Origin: Mangrovimicrobium sp033283325
GTDB taxonomy: Bacteria > Pseudomonadota > Gammaproteobacteria > Pseudomonadales > Halieaceae
Direction: 5' to 3'
DNA length: 64,000 nucleotides
Assembly (NCBI GenBank): GCA_033283325.1
Contig: JAWMQO010000002.1
Location: 434,001-498,000 of the forward strand
The notes beneath the pieces were generated by a model that was not told the origin of the DNA, ran no database searches, and saw only the letters and a program-made list of their open reading frames with translations. Position 1 is the first letter of the stretch; each line of letters starts with the position of its first letter. The position numbers and the translations under genes are program-made. Of the stretch, positions 50,556 to 58,957 are shown one piece after another.

Positions 50556-50602
50556 GCGGAGCATTCACTGCACCCTCGGTTCAGGATGGCGCCAACTGCA
50601 AG

Positions 50603-51175
50603 TCACTGCCTGCATTTATGCAGAAAGGACTCTGTCGCCACAAAATCCATCGCCACATCCCAGGGTTCTCGCGGTAGCGATTCGACTTCCTGGATCGTGA
50701 AGGCGAGGCCGATTTTCAGTGCCTTCGTGCCCCCCAGGCTGCGGTCATAGAATCCCCCGCCCATGCCCAGGCGCCCGCCGGACCTGTCCCAGGCCACCAG
50801 AGGTATCAGCAAGGCGTCGAATTCATCCGCCGCGATCCTTGGCTGTTCAGGCAGCGGCTCCGGAATTCCGAATTTGTTCGCGAGAAGAGGGTCACCCGGG
50901 CGCCAGGGGGCAAAGAGCAAGCTGCGGTCTTCCCGGATAACCGGAAGATAGGTGTCGCGGCCTGACTCATACAGGTGTTGCAGCAGCGGTTCGGGATCTA
51001 TTTCACCGTCGGCCGCGAAATAGCCCGCCACACGCTGGCACTGTGCCCAGCCGGGCAGGGCTGCGAACTGGGATAGCAGTTGCAGGGAGGCTTTTTGGCG
51101 CTGGGTTTTTGACAGGGCCTTGCGACGTTGCCGCAGGTCGAGGCGCAACTCCTGTTTGTTGCTGCGTTCATGCAT
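50603..51175 (-). CDS. fau: 5-formyltetrahydrofolate cyclo-ligase
   Basis: Converts 5-formyl-THF to methenyl-THF with ATP. 190 residues with RQRRKALSKTQRQKAS, VAGYFAADGEIDPEPLLQHL and the signature LLIPLVAWDRSGGRLGMGGGFYDR. In E. coli this gene (ygfA) is cotranscribed with 6S RNA, and the 6S gene lies directly upstream here too. Confidence 0.95.
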   Translation of the reverse strand: MHERSNKQELRLDLRQRRKALSKTQRQKASLQLLSQFAALPGWAQCQRVAGYFAADGEIDPEPLLQHLYESGRDTYLPVIREDRSLLFAPWRPGDPLLANKFGIPEPLPEQPRIAADEFDALLIPLVAWDRSGGRLGMGGGFYDRSLGGTKALKIGLAFTIQEVESLPREPWDVAMDFVATESFLHKCRQ

Positions 51176-51181
51176 TGAGAA

Positions 51182-51360
51182 GATTCCCGGCGTACCGCTG
51201 ACAGCGCTGCCCTTGAACCCGACGGTTCAAGGAGGGGGCCTCCGCACTGTATCAGGCTTCCCGGTCATTGGCCGGACTTGCACACAACAGTGACTAGCTG
51301 CCCCCGGTGTAACTTTTATCGGCTCGAGGACTGTCTGCCTGGCGCATACGCCAGGGATCC
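51182..51360 (-). ncRNA. ssrS: 6S RNA
   Basis: Binds the sigma-70 RNA polymerase in stationary phase. On the minus strand the 5' part contains ACAGTCCTCGAGCCGAT, close to E. coli CCAGTCCCCTGAGCCGAT. The 3' part contains CTTGAACC, a short loop and GGGTTCAAGG, the well-known 6S terminal-stem hairpin. CCTGGCGTA near the 5' end pairs with TACGCCGGG near the 3' end to close the molecule. Position between zapA and fau is the usual one. Ends are approximate. Confidence 0.9.
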
Positions 51361-51366
51361 GTAGCC

Positions 51367-51372
51367 ATTATA
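51367..51372 (-). promoter_or_regulatory. -10 box of 6S RNA promoter
   Basis: A perfect TATAAT on the minus strand, 7 bases before the inferred 5' end of 6S RNA. No good -35 hexamer is seen at 17 bases. Confidence 0.6.
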
Positions 51373-51426
51373 ACGCAGGGGGTTTTGCCCTTCGCCCTTG
51401 ATTTTTGCGGCTGGATGAGGCTCGGC

Positions 51427-51744
51427 TCAGCCGATTTCCATCTGTCGCAGCTGGTAGAGAGCGTCGTCGAGTTTGCGATTGAGCTTGTCCATGGCGCCGC
51501 TGTCGGGTGCCGGCTGCTCGGCCCCTGACTGGTCGGAGGCCTGCAGCAGTTCGTAGCTGATATTGAGCGCGGCCATCACCGCGATCCGTTCCAGGCCAAT
51601 AACCTTGCCGGAATCGCGGATGCTGCGCATTTGTTTGTCGAGGTACTTGGCGGAGACGATCAACTCCGCTTCCTGCTCTTCCGGGCAGGCCACCTGGTAT
51701 TCCTTGTCGAGGATTTTGACCGTGACGGTATGTGGTTGTGGCAC
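51427..51744 (-). CDS. zapA: Cell division protein ZapA
   Basis: Stabilises FtsZ filaments. 105 residues: VTVKILDKEYQVACPEEQEAELIVSAKYLDKQM is the ZapA head, then RIAVMAALNISYELL, then a C-terminal coiled coil (KLNRKLDDALYQLRQMEIG). Upstream neighbour is the 66-residue coiled-coil gene, 4 bp away. Confidence 0.95.
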   Translation of the reverse strand: MPQPHTVTVKILDKEYQVACPEEQEAELIVSAKYLDKQMRSIRDSGKVIGLERIAVMAALNISYELLQASDQSGAEQPAPDSGAMDKLNRKLDDALYQLRQMEIG

Positions 51745-51748
51745 GGTT

Positions 51749-51949
51749 TTACTCCATGGTCCGCAGGCGGGTAATCATGGCCTCGACTTTAGAGCGGGCC
51801 GACTCGTTCTTATCGATAAGATCCTGGCGTTCGCGTTGCCAGCTGGCGGATTGCGCCTTCAGCATCTTGTTTTCCCTGTTCAGCTCCTGGCACAGCCGGA
51901 TCAGTTCGTCGATCTTCTGTTCCAGAGCCTTCACTTGCTTGTCCGCCAT
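51749..51949 (-). CDS. Small coiled-coil protein (TIGR02449/ZapB-like)
   Basis: 66 residues forming one heptad-rich coiled coil (VKALEQKIDELIRLCQELNRENKMLK). The gene pairs with zapA as in Pseudomonas, where this family is known as TIGR02449. A role in division together with ZapA is inferred from context. Confidence 0.8.
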   Translation of the reverse strand: MADKQVKALEQKIDELIRLCQELNRENKMLKAQSASWQRERQDLIDKNESARSKVEAMITRLRTME

Positions 51950-52119
51950 GGAGATGTACTGGTCTTAGCTTGACAGGAGTTTTACTATAAGGGCGCCGCA
52001 AGGTGAGGTCAACGAATCAAAACCAACGAAAAATCAACAGCCTGCCGGGTTTTTCAAAAGTGGGCTGAAAGCGCTGCCGGGGCCCCTGAATTCATCCGGG
52101 CAGCGTCGCGAGTGAGTCT

Positions 52120-52680
52120 ATGGAAGAGCAAAACACACCTTTTGATTTCGACGAGGTAGCAGGTCATCTCGTCGAGCAGGGCGTCGATACCAGCCCTTCG
52201 GGTTTGCACGGTTGCCTCTGCGGTCTGCTCGCGGGGGGCGCGCCGGCCGAGCCCGAAGCCGGGCTGGCCCTGCTGTGCCAGGCGATGGGCGTTGATCTTT
52301 ACGGCGAGCTGGCCGGCCTGGTCATGGGCCTGCACGAAGTCTCCGCGGCGGCGCTGGAAGACGAGGAGTTTGATTTTCACCCGCTCCTGCCTGATGACGA
52401 CACCGAGCTCGACGAGCGCACGCTTGCGCTGGCCGACTGGGTGCGCGGCTTCCTGACCGGATTCGCCCAGGTTACCTCCGCTGAACTGCGCCAGGACAGC
52501 GGGGAAATCCTCGGCGACTTCGCCGCCATCGCCGAGGCCTGCGTGGGCGAGGGGAGCGACGAAGACGAGGCCGAGGGCAGCTACCTCGAACTGGTGGAGT
52601 ACCTTCGCTTCGGCGCCCTCAACGTCTACATGGACACCCGTGCGGCCCAGGAGGGGGGCAGCAAGCCCGCGCTGCACTGA
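52120..52680 (+). CDS. UPF0149 (YgfB) family protein
   Basis: 186 residues, all-helical and strongly acidic. SPSGLHGCLCGLLAGGAP and the C-terminal GEILGDFAAIAEACVGEGSDEDEAEGSYLELVEYLRFG are family hallmarks. In Pseudomonas YgfB affects AmpC induction, but its general function is not known. It starts the ygfB-pepP-ubiH-ubiI set, overlapping pepP by 1 bp (TGATG). Confidence 0.93.
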   Translation: MEEQNTPFDFDEVAGHLVEQGVDTSPSGLHGCLCGLLAGGAPAEPEAGLALLCQAMGVDLYGELAGLVMGLHEVSAAALEDEEFDFHPLLPDDDTELDERTLALADWVRGFLTGFAQVTSAELRQDSGEILGDFAAIAEACVGEGSDEDEAEGSYLELVEYLRFGALNVYMDTRAAQEGGSKPALH

Positions 52681-54041
52681 TGGCCACCCTGCAAGCGGGT
52701 ACCCGGCCCGTCACGGGCGGGAAGTTGAGGATTCCGGGCAGTGAGTTCGCCCGTCGCCGCCGCCGGCTGATGGACATGATGGAGCCCAACAGCATCGCCA
52801 TCATTCCCTCTGCCAGGGAGGTGCTGCGTTCCCGGGACACCGGGTACCCCTTCCGCCAGGACAGCGACTTCTATTATCTCAGCGGTTTTGCGGAACCCGA
52901 ATCGGTGCTGGTACTGGTGCCCGGGCGGGATCACGCCGAGTACGTCATGTTCTGTCGCGAGCGCGACAGCCAGCAGGAGCTGTGGCATGGCCGGCGGGCG
53001 GGACCGGAGGGCGCTTGCGAGCATTTTGGCGCTGACGACGCCTTCCCGATTGGCGACATCGACGAGATCCTGCCGGGCCTGATCGAGGGCCGCGAGCGGG
53101 TTTACTATTCCATGGGGCGCAGCGCCGGCTTCGACGGTCGTATCATGGAGTGGGTCAAGACCATCCGCAGCAAGGAGGCCAGTGGCGCTGTTCCCCCCGG
53201 CGAATTCACCGACCTCGACCACATGCTGCACGATATGCGCCTGGTCAAGAGTGCTGCGGAGCAACGCCTGATGCGCCACGCCGGGGAAATCAGCGCCGCC
53301 GCCCACCGCGAGGTCATGCGCAAGTGCCGCCCTGGCATGTTCGAGTACCAGCTCGAAGGCGAGATGCACTACCAGTTCGTGCAGCGCGGCGCCCGCCATC
53401 CGGCCTACCAGAGCATCGTTGGCGGCGGCCGCAATGCCTGTACGCTGCACTACGTGGAAAACAGCGCGAGCCTGCGGGACGGCGACCTTGTGCTCATCGA
53501 CGCGGGCTGCGAATTCGAATACTACGCCGCGGATGTCACCCGCACCTTTCCGGTTGGCGGACGCTTCACGCCGGAGCAGCGGCAGATATACGAGCTGGTA
53601 CTGCAGGCTCACCAGGCCGCCTGCGCGGAAATCCGGCCGGGTAACCACTGGAACCAGCCCCACGATGCCAGTGTGCGGGTGATTACCGAGGGCCTGTGCC
53701 GCCTGGGCCTGCTCGAGGGCGAGCCGCAGGCGGCGATCGAGTCGGAAGCCTACCGTGAGTTTTACATGCACCGGGTTGGTCACTGGCTGGGCCTGGATGT
53801 CCACGACGTCGGTGATTACCGTGTTGGCGGCGAGTGGCGTTTGCTGGAGCCCGGTATGGTGATGACGGTCGAGCCGGGTATTTACATCGCCCCGGACAAC
53901 AACCGGGTGGCGCGAAAGTGGCGTGGCATCGGCGTCCGTATCGAGGACGACGCACTGGTGACCGCGGGCGGACACGAGCTGCTCACCGATGCCGTGCCGC
54001 GCCGGGTCGAGGAAATTGAAGCACTGATGAGCGCGGCATGA
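52680..54041 (+). CDS. pepP: Xaa-Pro aminopeptidase (PepP)
   Basis: Removes N-terminal residues preceding proline. 453 residues. The pita-bread fold metal ligands are visible: LVLIDAGCEFEYYAADVTRTFPVGG (two Asp), HRVGHWLGLDVHDVG (His) and MVMTVEPGIYI plus RIEDDALVT (two Glu). Overlaps ubiH by 4 bp. Confidence 0.97.
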   Translation: MATLQAGTRPVTGGKLRIPGSEFARRRRRLMDMMEPNSIAIIPSAREVLRSRDTGYPFRQDSDFYYLSGFAEPESVLVLVPGRDHAEYVMFCRERDSQQELWHGRRAGPEGACEHFGADDAFPIGDIDEILPGLIEGRERVYYSMGRSAGFDGRIMEWVKTIRSKEASGAVPPGEFTDLDHMLHDMRLVKSAAEQRLMRHAGEISAAAHREVMRKCRPGMFEYQLEGEMHYQFVQRGARHPAYQSIVGGGRNACTLHYVENSASLRDGDLVLIDAGCEFEYYAADVTRTFPVGGRFTPEQRQIYELVLQAHQAACAEIRPGNHWNQPHDASVRVITEGLCRLGLLEGEPQAAIESEAYREFYMHRVGHWLGLDVHDVGDYRVGGEWRLLEPGMVMTVEPGIYIAPDNNRVARKWRGIGVRIEDDALVTAGGHELLTDAVPRRVEEIEALMSAA

Positions 54042-55273
54042 ACGGGCAGGGCAACATTGTGATCGCCGGTGGCGGGATGGTGGGCATCAGTCTCGCACTG
54101 CAACTTGCCCAGAGCCTGCCCCCGGGGCGCGGTATCACGCTGGTGGAAGGCTTCCCCCTGCCCGGGGGGGGCAGTGGCGAACCCGCCTACCACCCTTCTT
54201 TTGACGCGCGTTCCACTGCGTTGAGCTACTCGAGCCGTCGCATATTCGAAGCGCTCGGCGTCTGGGATGCGATCGCCTCTCACGCCAGTCCCATCGACAC
54301 CATCCATGTTTCCAACAGGGGGCGCTTTGGCAGCACCCTGCTGAGGGCCGCCGACTACGACTGGCCGGCGCTGGGGCACGTGGTGGAAAACCCCTGGCTG
54401 GGTCGCTGCCTGGCGGCGGCGCTGCGCTGCCAGCCCGGGGTGGAAGTCCTCAGTCCGGCGAATGTGGAAAGCGCCAGTGTCTCGGCATCGGGTGTGCAAC
54501 TCACGCTCAGTGGCGAGGCGCCGGCGAGCCTGCAGGCCTCCCTGCTGATCGTCGCCGACGGTGCCGCTTCCGGCCTGCGCGCCGCTCTCGGCGTCGCCGC
54601 AGAGGAAAAAAGTTACGGCCAGCACGCCCTGATCGCCAATATCGAGCACGCCGAGCCCCACGGCTGCTGCGCATTTGAGCGTTTCACTGCGTCCGGTCCG
54701 CTGGCCCTGCTGCCCCTCCCCGGAATCGCTGGAGCGGCCCATCGCAGTGCGCTGGTCTGGTCGATGGACCCGGTGCGAGCGGAAACACTGGCGAACTGCT
54801 CCGGGCGGGAATTCCTCACCGCGCTGCAGGAAGCCTTCGGCTATCGGCTGGGGCGCCTGCGCAAAGCGGGTGAACGCACTGCCTACCCCCTGGCGCTGGT
54901 GCAGGCGAACGAACAGGTGCGCAGCTCGGTGGTGGTGATGGGCAATGCAGCCCACGCCCTGCACCCGGTTGCCGGACAGGGTTTCAACCTTGCCCTGCGC
55001 GCCGTGGCGGTGCTGGCGGAAACTCTCGCAGCGGCCGTCGCCCAAGGCGAGAATCCCGGAAATCTCTCGGTACTGCACCGCTATGAGCACCGGCAGCGCG
55101 CCGATCGGCGTCGGACCATCGCCTTCAGCGATCGCCTGCCCGCACTTTTTGCCCACCCGGATCCGCTGCTGGGCCTCAGCCGGGACATCGCCCTTTCCGG
55201 CCTGGATCTCCTGCCCGGCCTCAAGCGGGAATTCGTGCGTCATACCGCGGGCGTTGCGGCGCGCGGTGAGTAA
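54038..55273 (+). CDS. ubiH: Ubiquinone ring hydroxylase UbiH
   Basis: FAD monooxygenase of ubiquinone synthesis. 411 residues with IVIAGGGMVGISLALQLA, the DG motif LLIVADGAASGLRAAL and MGNAAHALHPVAGQGFNLALRAVAVLAE. Order pepP-ubiH-ubiI supports the name. Confidence 0.93.
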   Translation: MNGQGNIVIAGGGMVGISLALQLAQSLPPGRGITLVEGFPLPGGGSGEPAYHPSFDARSTALSYSSRRIFEALGVWDAIASHASPIDTIHVSNRGRFGSTLLRAADYDWPALGHVVENPWLGRCLAAALRCQPGVEVLSPANVESASVSASGVQLTLSGEAPASLQASLLIVADGAASGLRAALGVAAEEKSYGQHALIANIEHAEPHGCCAFERFTASGPLALLPLPGIAGAAHRSALVWSMDPVRAETLANCSGREFLTALQEAFGYRLGRLRKAGERTAYPLALVQANEQVRSSVVVMGNAAHALHPVAGQGFNLALRAVAVLAETLAAAVAQGENPGNLSVLHRYEHRQRADRRRTIAFSDRLPALFAHPDPLLGLSRDIALSGLDLLPGLKREFVRHTAGVAARGE

Positions 55274-55274
55274 A

Positions 55275-56483
55275 GTGAACGAATACGACGTCGCCGTGAT
55301 CGGCGCCGGCATCGCCGGAAGCGCGCTGGCGATCAGCCTCGCCCGCGGGGGCCTGCAGGTTGCCCTGGTGGAGGCGCGGCCCTTGCAGCGCCCTGGACTG
55401 CCCGCGGCCCGGGATATCAATTCCTTCGACCTGCGGGTAAGTGCCCTGACCCCAGCCTCCCTCAGGCTTCTCGATGCCCTCGGTGCATGGAAAGTGATAG
55501 CCGATTACCGCGCCTGTTCCTACCGGCACATGGCCGTCTGGGACGCGGAGGGCACCGGCCGAATCGACTTCGATGCCGCTGACCTGCAGGTGCCCGCACT
55601 GGGTTGCATCGTCGAAAACCGGGTGATCGTCGACGCCCTGCTGGCGGTACTGGAGGCAACGCCGGGTGTCCGGCAGATCGCACCGGACAAACTCGAGGGC
55701 TGCGAGCACCACCCTGATGGCAAAGTTGCAGTCAGCCTCGAAAGCGGAACACGTTTCACTACCTCCCTCCTCGTCGGCGCCGACGGCGCCCTCTCCAAGG
55801 TGCGTGACATCTGCGGCTTCGACACCCGCGAGTGGGACTACGGCCACGGCGCCATCGTCGCCACCATCCAGACCGAACACAGCCATGCCGACACCGCCTG
55901 GCAACGCTTCCTGCCTAGCGGCCCCCTCGCCTTCCTGCCCCTGCCCGGCGAGGAAAGTGCTCATTTCTGCTCCATCGTCTGGTCCCTGGAAACCCCCCTC
56001 GTGGCCCCCCTGCTGGAACTGGACGAAGAAGCATTTTGCGCCGAACTGACCCGCGCCTCCGAAGCCTGTCTCGGCGAAGTACTCGGCGTCGGCCCGCGCG
56101 CCAGCTTCCCCCTGCGCCAGCGCCATGCCCGGGAATACGTCCAACCGGGCGTCGCCCTGGTGGGCGACGCCGCCCACACCATCCACCCCCTCGCGGGCCA
56201 GGGTATCAACCTCGGCCTCTCTGACGTCGCCGCGCTGGCGGAGGAGATCAGCTGGGCGGTCGAGCGTCGACTGTCACCTGGCCGCATCGAGGTCCTGAAC
56301 CGCTACCAGCGCCGCCGCAAGGGCGAGAACCTGCTGATGATGGGCGCGATGGAAGGCTTCAAGCGCCTCTTCGAGCAACAGGCCCTGCCGGTGCGCTGGC
56401 TGCGCAATACGGGCATGCGGGGTGTCGCGGGTATTGCTCCGCTGAAACGCCGCCTGATGCGGCATGCGATGGGCATTTCCTGA
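55275..56483 (+). CDS. ubiI: Ubiquinone hydroxylase UbiI/VisC-family FAD monooxygenase
   Basis: 402 residues from GTG 55275, chosen for GGTGAG just upstream; GTG 55266 overlapping ubiH is possible. FAD motifs are VAVIGAGIAGSALAISLA, LLVGADGALSKVRD and LVGDAAHTIHPLAGQGINLGL. Second of two paralogues, as ubiH-ubiI in E. coli. The exact ring position is not determined by sequence. Confidence 0.9.
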   Translation: MNEYDVAVIGAGIAGSALAISLARGGLQVALVEARPLQRPGLPAARDINSFDLRVSALTPASLRLLDALGAWKVIADYRACSYRHMAVWDAEGTGRIDFDAADLQVPALGCIVENRVIVDALLAVLEATPGVRQIAPDKLEGCEHHPDGKVAVSLESGTRFTTSLLVGADGALSKVRDICGFDTREWDYGHGAIVATIQTEHSHADTAWQRFLPSGPLAFLPLPGEESAHFCSIVWSLETPLVAPLLELDEEAFCAELTRASEACLGEVLGVGPRASFPLRQRHAREYVQPGVALVGDAAHTIHPLAGQGINLGLSDVAALAEEISWAVERRLSPGRIEVLNRYQRRRKGENLLMMGAMEGFKRLFEQQALPVRWLRNTGMRGVAGIAPLKRRLMRHAMGIS

Positions 56484-56562
56484 ATTCGGTCAGGCTCAAA
56501 GACAGCCGTGGGTTTTGGGCAGTGGGAGAGTCCCCGTGAGTAAAAGGTTGGCACGGCGGTCG

Positions 56563-56682
56563 AGGGCGAGAGTCGATCAATCCCTGCTGGAACCGTGAGG
56601 CGACAGGACGTCGCCGACCGAGTCTGTACATGGATGTACGCTTTTTGACGTGTTCCAGCAGGGATTGATCGACTCTTGCCCT
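56563..56682. repeat. T-core hairpin element 3 (58-nt core, 31-bp arms)
   Basis: Arms 56563-56593 and 56652-56682 pair at 30 of 31 positions. The core 56594-56651 is inverted and matches element 2 at 55 of 58 positions. Inner arm bases are GGAAC/GTTCC here rather than GAAAC/GTTTC, a paired change. Lies in the 335-bp ubiI-gcvH gap, which otherwise holds no gene or riboswitch that I could see. Confidence 0.9.
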
Positions 56683-56818
56683 GCGCCAATCGTTCGGTTC
56701 GCCTTTCAATGGTGATCCGCGATCAGCGCCGTATTGTTTTTCCACAGTTGGCAGTTAGAATTACCCGGTCAATCGCGCCAGCCTCCATTCCCCGGAGCCA
56801 GCATTCAGAGGACCCCAG

Positions 56819-57211
56819 ATGAGCCAGACGCCCAGTGAATTGAGATACGCCAAAAGCCACGAGTGGGCCCGTCTCGAAGAGGACGGCACCGTGACCGTCG
56901 GTATTACCGATCACGCGCAGGATGCCCTGGGCGACGTGGTATTCGTCGAACTGCCGGAAGTCGGCAGCACCCTCGCAGCGGGGGACGACGCTGGCGTGGT
57001 CGAATCCGTCAAGGCGGCGTCCGACATATACGCGCCCGTCGGCGGTGAAGTCATCGCGATCAACGAAGTCCTCGAGGACGAACCGGAGACCGTCAACTCC
57101 GATCCCTACAACGATGGCTGGTTCTTCAAGCTGCAACCCTCCGAAGTGTCGGAGCTGGAAGACCTGCTCAGTTCCGACGAATACACCGAGGCCTGCGACG
57201 AGGACGACTAG
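56819..57211 (+). CDS. gcvH: Glycine cleavage system H protein
   Basis: Carries the aminomethyl group on lipoyl-lysine. 130 residues; Lys65 in ESVKAASDIYAP is the lipoylation site. LRYAKSHEWARLEEDGTVTVGITDHAQDALGDVV and GWFFKLQPSE are characteristic. In E. coli gcvTHP follows ubiI; here gcvT and gcvP are not adjacent. Confidence 0.96.
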   Translation: MSQTPSELRYAKSHEWARLEEDGTVTVGITDHAQDALGDVVFVELPEVGSTLAAGDDAGVVESVKAASDIYAPVGGEVIAINEVLEDEPETVNSDPYNDGWFFKLQPSEVSELEDLLSSDEYTEACDEDD

Positions 57212-57246
57212 TCCTCGCGCCTGCCGTCTTTGCAGTCCCGCAAAGC

Positions 57247-58437
57247 ATGACTCCCTCCGGCGAGTTGTTCCTCCGGCAGGGTGCCGACCGGCGCCTGCGC
57301 GGCGGCCATCTGTGGGTCTATTCAAACGAGGTGGATAGCGAGCGCACGCCCCTCGGCCATTTCTCCGCCGGCGACGCCGTACTGGTGCGCAACGCCAGGG
57401 GTGATCTGCTTGGCTCCGCCTACATGGATCCCCAGTCCCTGATCTGCGCCCGCCTCTACGCGCCCGGCGAGGAACGGGCGTTGGATACCGGGTTCTGTAT
57501 CGGGCGCATCGCCACGGCGCTCGCGGGCCGCGAGGCCGCATTCCCGGGTTCCTGCTACCGGCTTGTCTACGGCGACAGCGATGGCCTGCCCGGTGTCGTG
57601 GTCGACCGCTTTGCCAATCACCTGGTGCTGCAACTGAACAATGCCGGTGCCGAACATTATCGCCAGCCCCTGGTGGATGCCCTGGTGGATTTGCTCCAGC
57701 CCGCCGGCATCCTGTTGCGCGGCGACAGCCGGGAGCGGCGCGACAGCGGCCTGGCTTCCGGCGCCGAAATCGCCTGGGGCGAGGTGCCCGAGCAGGTGGA
57801 ACTGGTGGAAAACGGGGTGCGCTTCCTCGCGCCGCTGCACCACGGCCAGAAAACCGGCTGGTTCTACGATCACCGCATGGGGCGGGACCGCCTGGCCAAC
57901 TGGGTGGACGGCAAGTCTGTGCTCGACGTCTACAGCTACATTGGCGGCTGGGGAGTCCAGGCGGCTGCCAGGGGAGCGGCATCGGTCCTTGCCGTGGACA
58001 GTTCAGCCCTGGCGCTGGAAGGTGTGATGGCCAACGCCGAGCTCAACGGGGTGGCCGGGCGGGTATCGGTGCGCCAGGGTTCCGCCACGGAAACCCTGCA
58101 GGCGATGCGCGAGGAGGGCCTCGATTTCGATGTCGTGGTGGTCGACCCGCCCGCGTTCATCCAGCGCCGTAAGGACCAGAAAAAGGGGCAGGCAGCCTAC
58201 CGCAAGCTGTTCGAGCTGGGCCTGCGCCTGACTCGCCCGGGCGGCCTGCTGGTGGCGGCTTCCTGCTCCATGCACCTGGCGCGCAGCGACATGCTCGCGC
58301 TGCTCGCACAGGCGGCAGTGCGTGCAGACTGTCGCATCCAGGTGGTGGAACAGAGCGGCCAGGGCCCGGACCACCCGGTTCACCCGGCCATCCCGGAAAC
58401 TGAATACCTGAAAAGCCTCTTCGCCCGCCGTCTGTAG
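57247..58437 (+). CDS. rlmI: 23S rRNA (cytosine-C5)-methyltransferase RlmI-like
   Basis: 396 residues. An N-terminal PUA domain (RRLRGGHLWVYSNEV) precedes a middle segment and a Rossmann methyltransferase: KTGWFYDHRMGR, VLDVYSYIGGWGVQAA and VVVDPPAFIQRRKDQKKG with the DPPAF motif, then LLVAASCSMHL. The catalytic Cys is probably in SCSMHL. The name follows E. coli RlmI/YccW. Confidence 0.9.
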   Translation: MTPSGELFLRQGADRRLRGGHLWVYSNEVDSERTPLGHFSAGDAVLVRNARGDLLGSAYMDPQSLICARLYAPGEERALDTGFCIGRIATALAGREAAFPGSCYRLVYGDSDGLPGVVVDRFANHLVLQLNNAGAEHYRQPLVDALVDLLQPAGILLRGDSRERRDSGLASGAEIAWGEVPEQVELVENGVRFLAPLHHGQKTGWFYDHRMGRDRLANWVDGKSVLDVYSYIGGWGVQAAARGAASVLAVDSSALALEGVMANAELNGVAGRVSVRQGSATETLQAMREEGLDFDVVVVDPPAFIQRRKDQKKGQAAYRKLFELGLRLTRPGGLLVAASCSMHLARSDMLALLAQAAVRADCRIQVVEQSGQGPDHPVHPAIPETEYLKSLFARRL

Positions 58438-58594
58438 CGGGTCAATCCGGAAAATTTCCTGCCCAAAACTGGGCAATCTGTGAAATATTGCCTAAAATTT
58501 AACCAGCGGATTGCGGGCAGTGAGCGATACTTGACGCTCTTGCCCATAAAAAAGCCGCGCACGCTACCGTAAGAGCAGCGCGAGAGGCAGACTG

Positions 58595-58915
58595 ATGACT
58601 TCAATAAAGTCGGCCGCCGCTACCGCCGAAGTAAGCGAGATGGCCGTTGTAGATACATTTACCAAGTTGATCTTCGAGCAGGAATCGGAGTATTCGGCGG
58701 ATGAGCGCGCGATCATCGAGGCCCTGAGGAGGGTCGACGGCAATATGCTGCTCGACTCCCCCGAGGAAATGGGCGCCTATCTCAAGGCCCTGGGTGTGGC
58801 GGAGATGATCAAACTGGTAGGCCGGGTGGTTTCCCGCCTGGCGGATGAGAACCCTGTCGGCACCCCTCACCAGGAGCGCCCGGGCGCTTCCCACGCCTAC
58901 CGCCAGCTTCACTGA
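58595..58915 (+). CDS. Hypothetical protein, small and helical
   Basis: 106 residues, soluble, acidic in the middle. EYSADERAIIEALRRVDGNMLLDSPEEMGAYLKALG suggests three helices. No family is recognised. It lies in a 520-bp interval between rlmI and the convergent RNase gene. A short hairpin TGCCC/GGGCA (58463-58476) precedes it after rlmI. The start is ATG 58595. Confidence 0.65.
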   Translation: MTSIKSAAATAEVSEMAVVDTFTKLIFEQESEYSADERAIIEALRRVDGNMLLDSPEEMGAYLKALGVAEMIKLVGRVVSRLADENPVGTPHQERPGASHAYRQLH

Positions 58916-58957
58916 CGGCGACGACGGCGACGCCAAGCACCTTCCCCGTCGGGGCCC

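Noticed and set aside
56683..56818. Glycine riboswitch before gcvH
   Set aside because: The gap is short after the T-core element and no glycine aptamer core was recognised.
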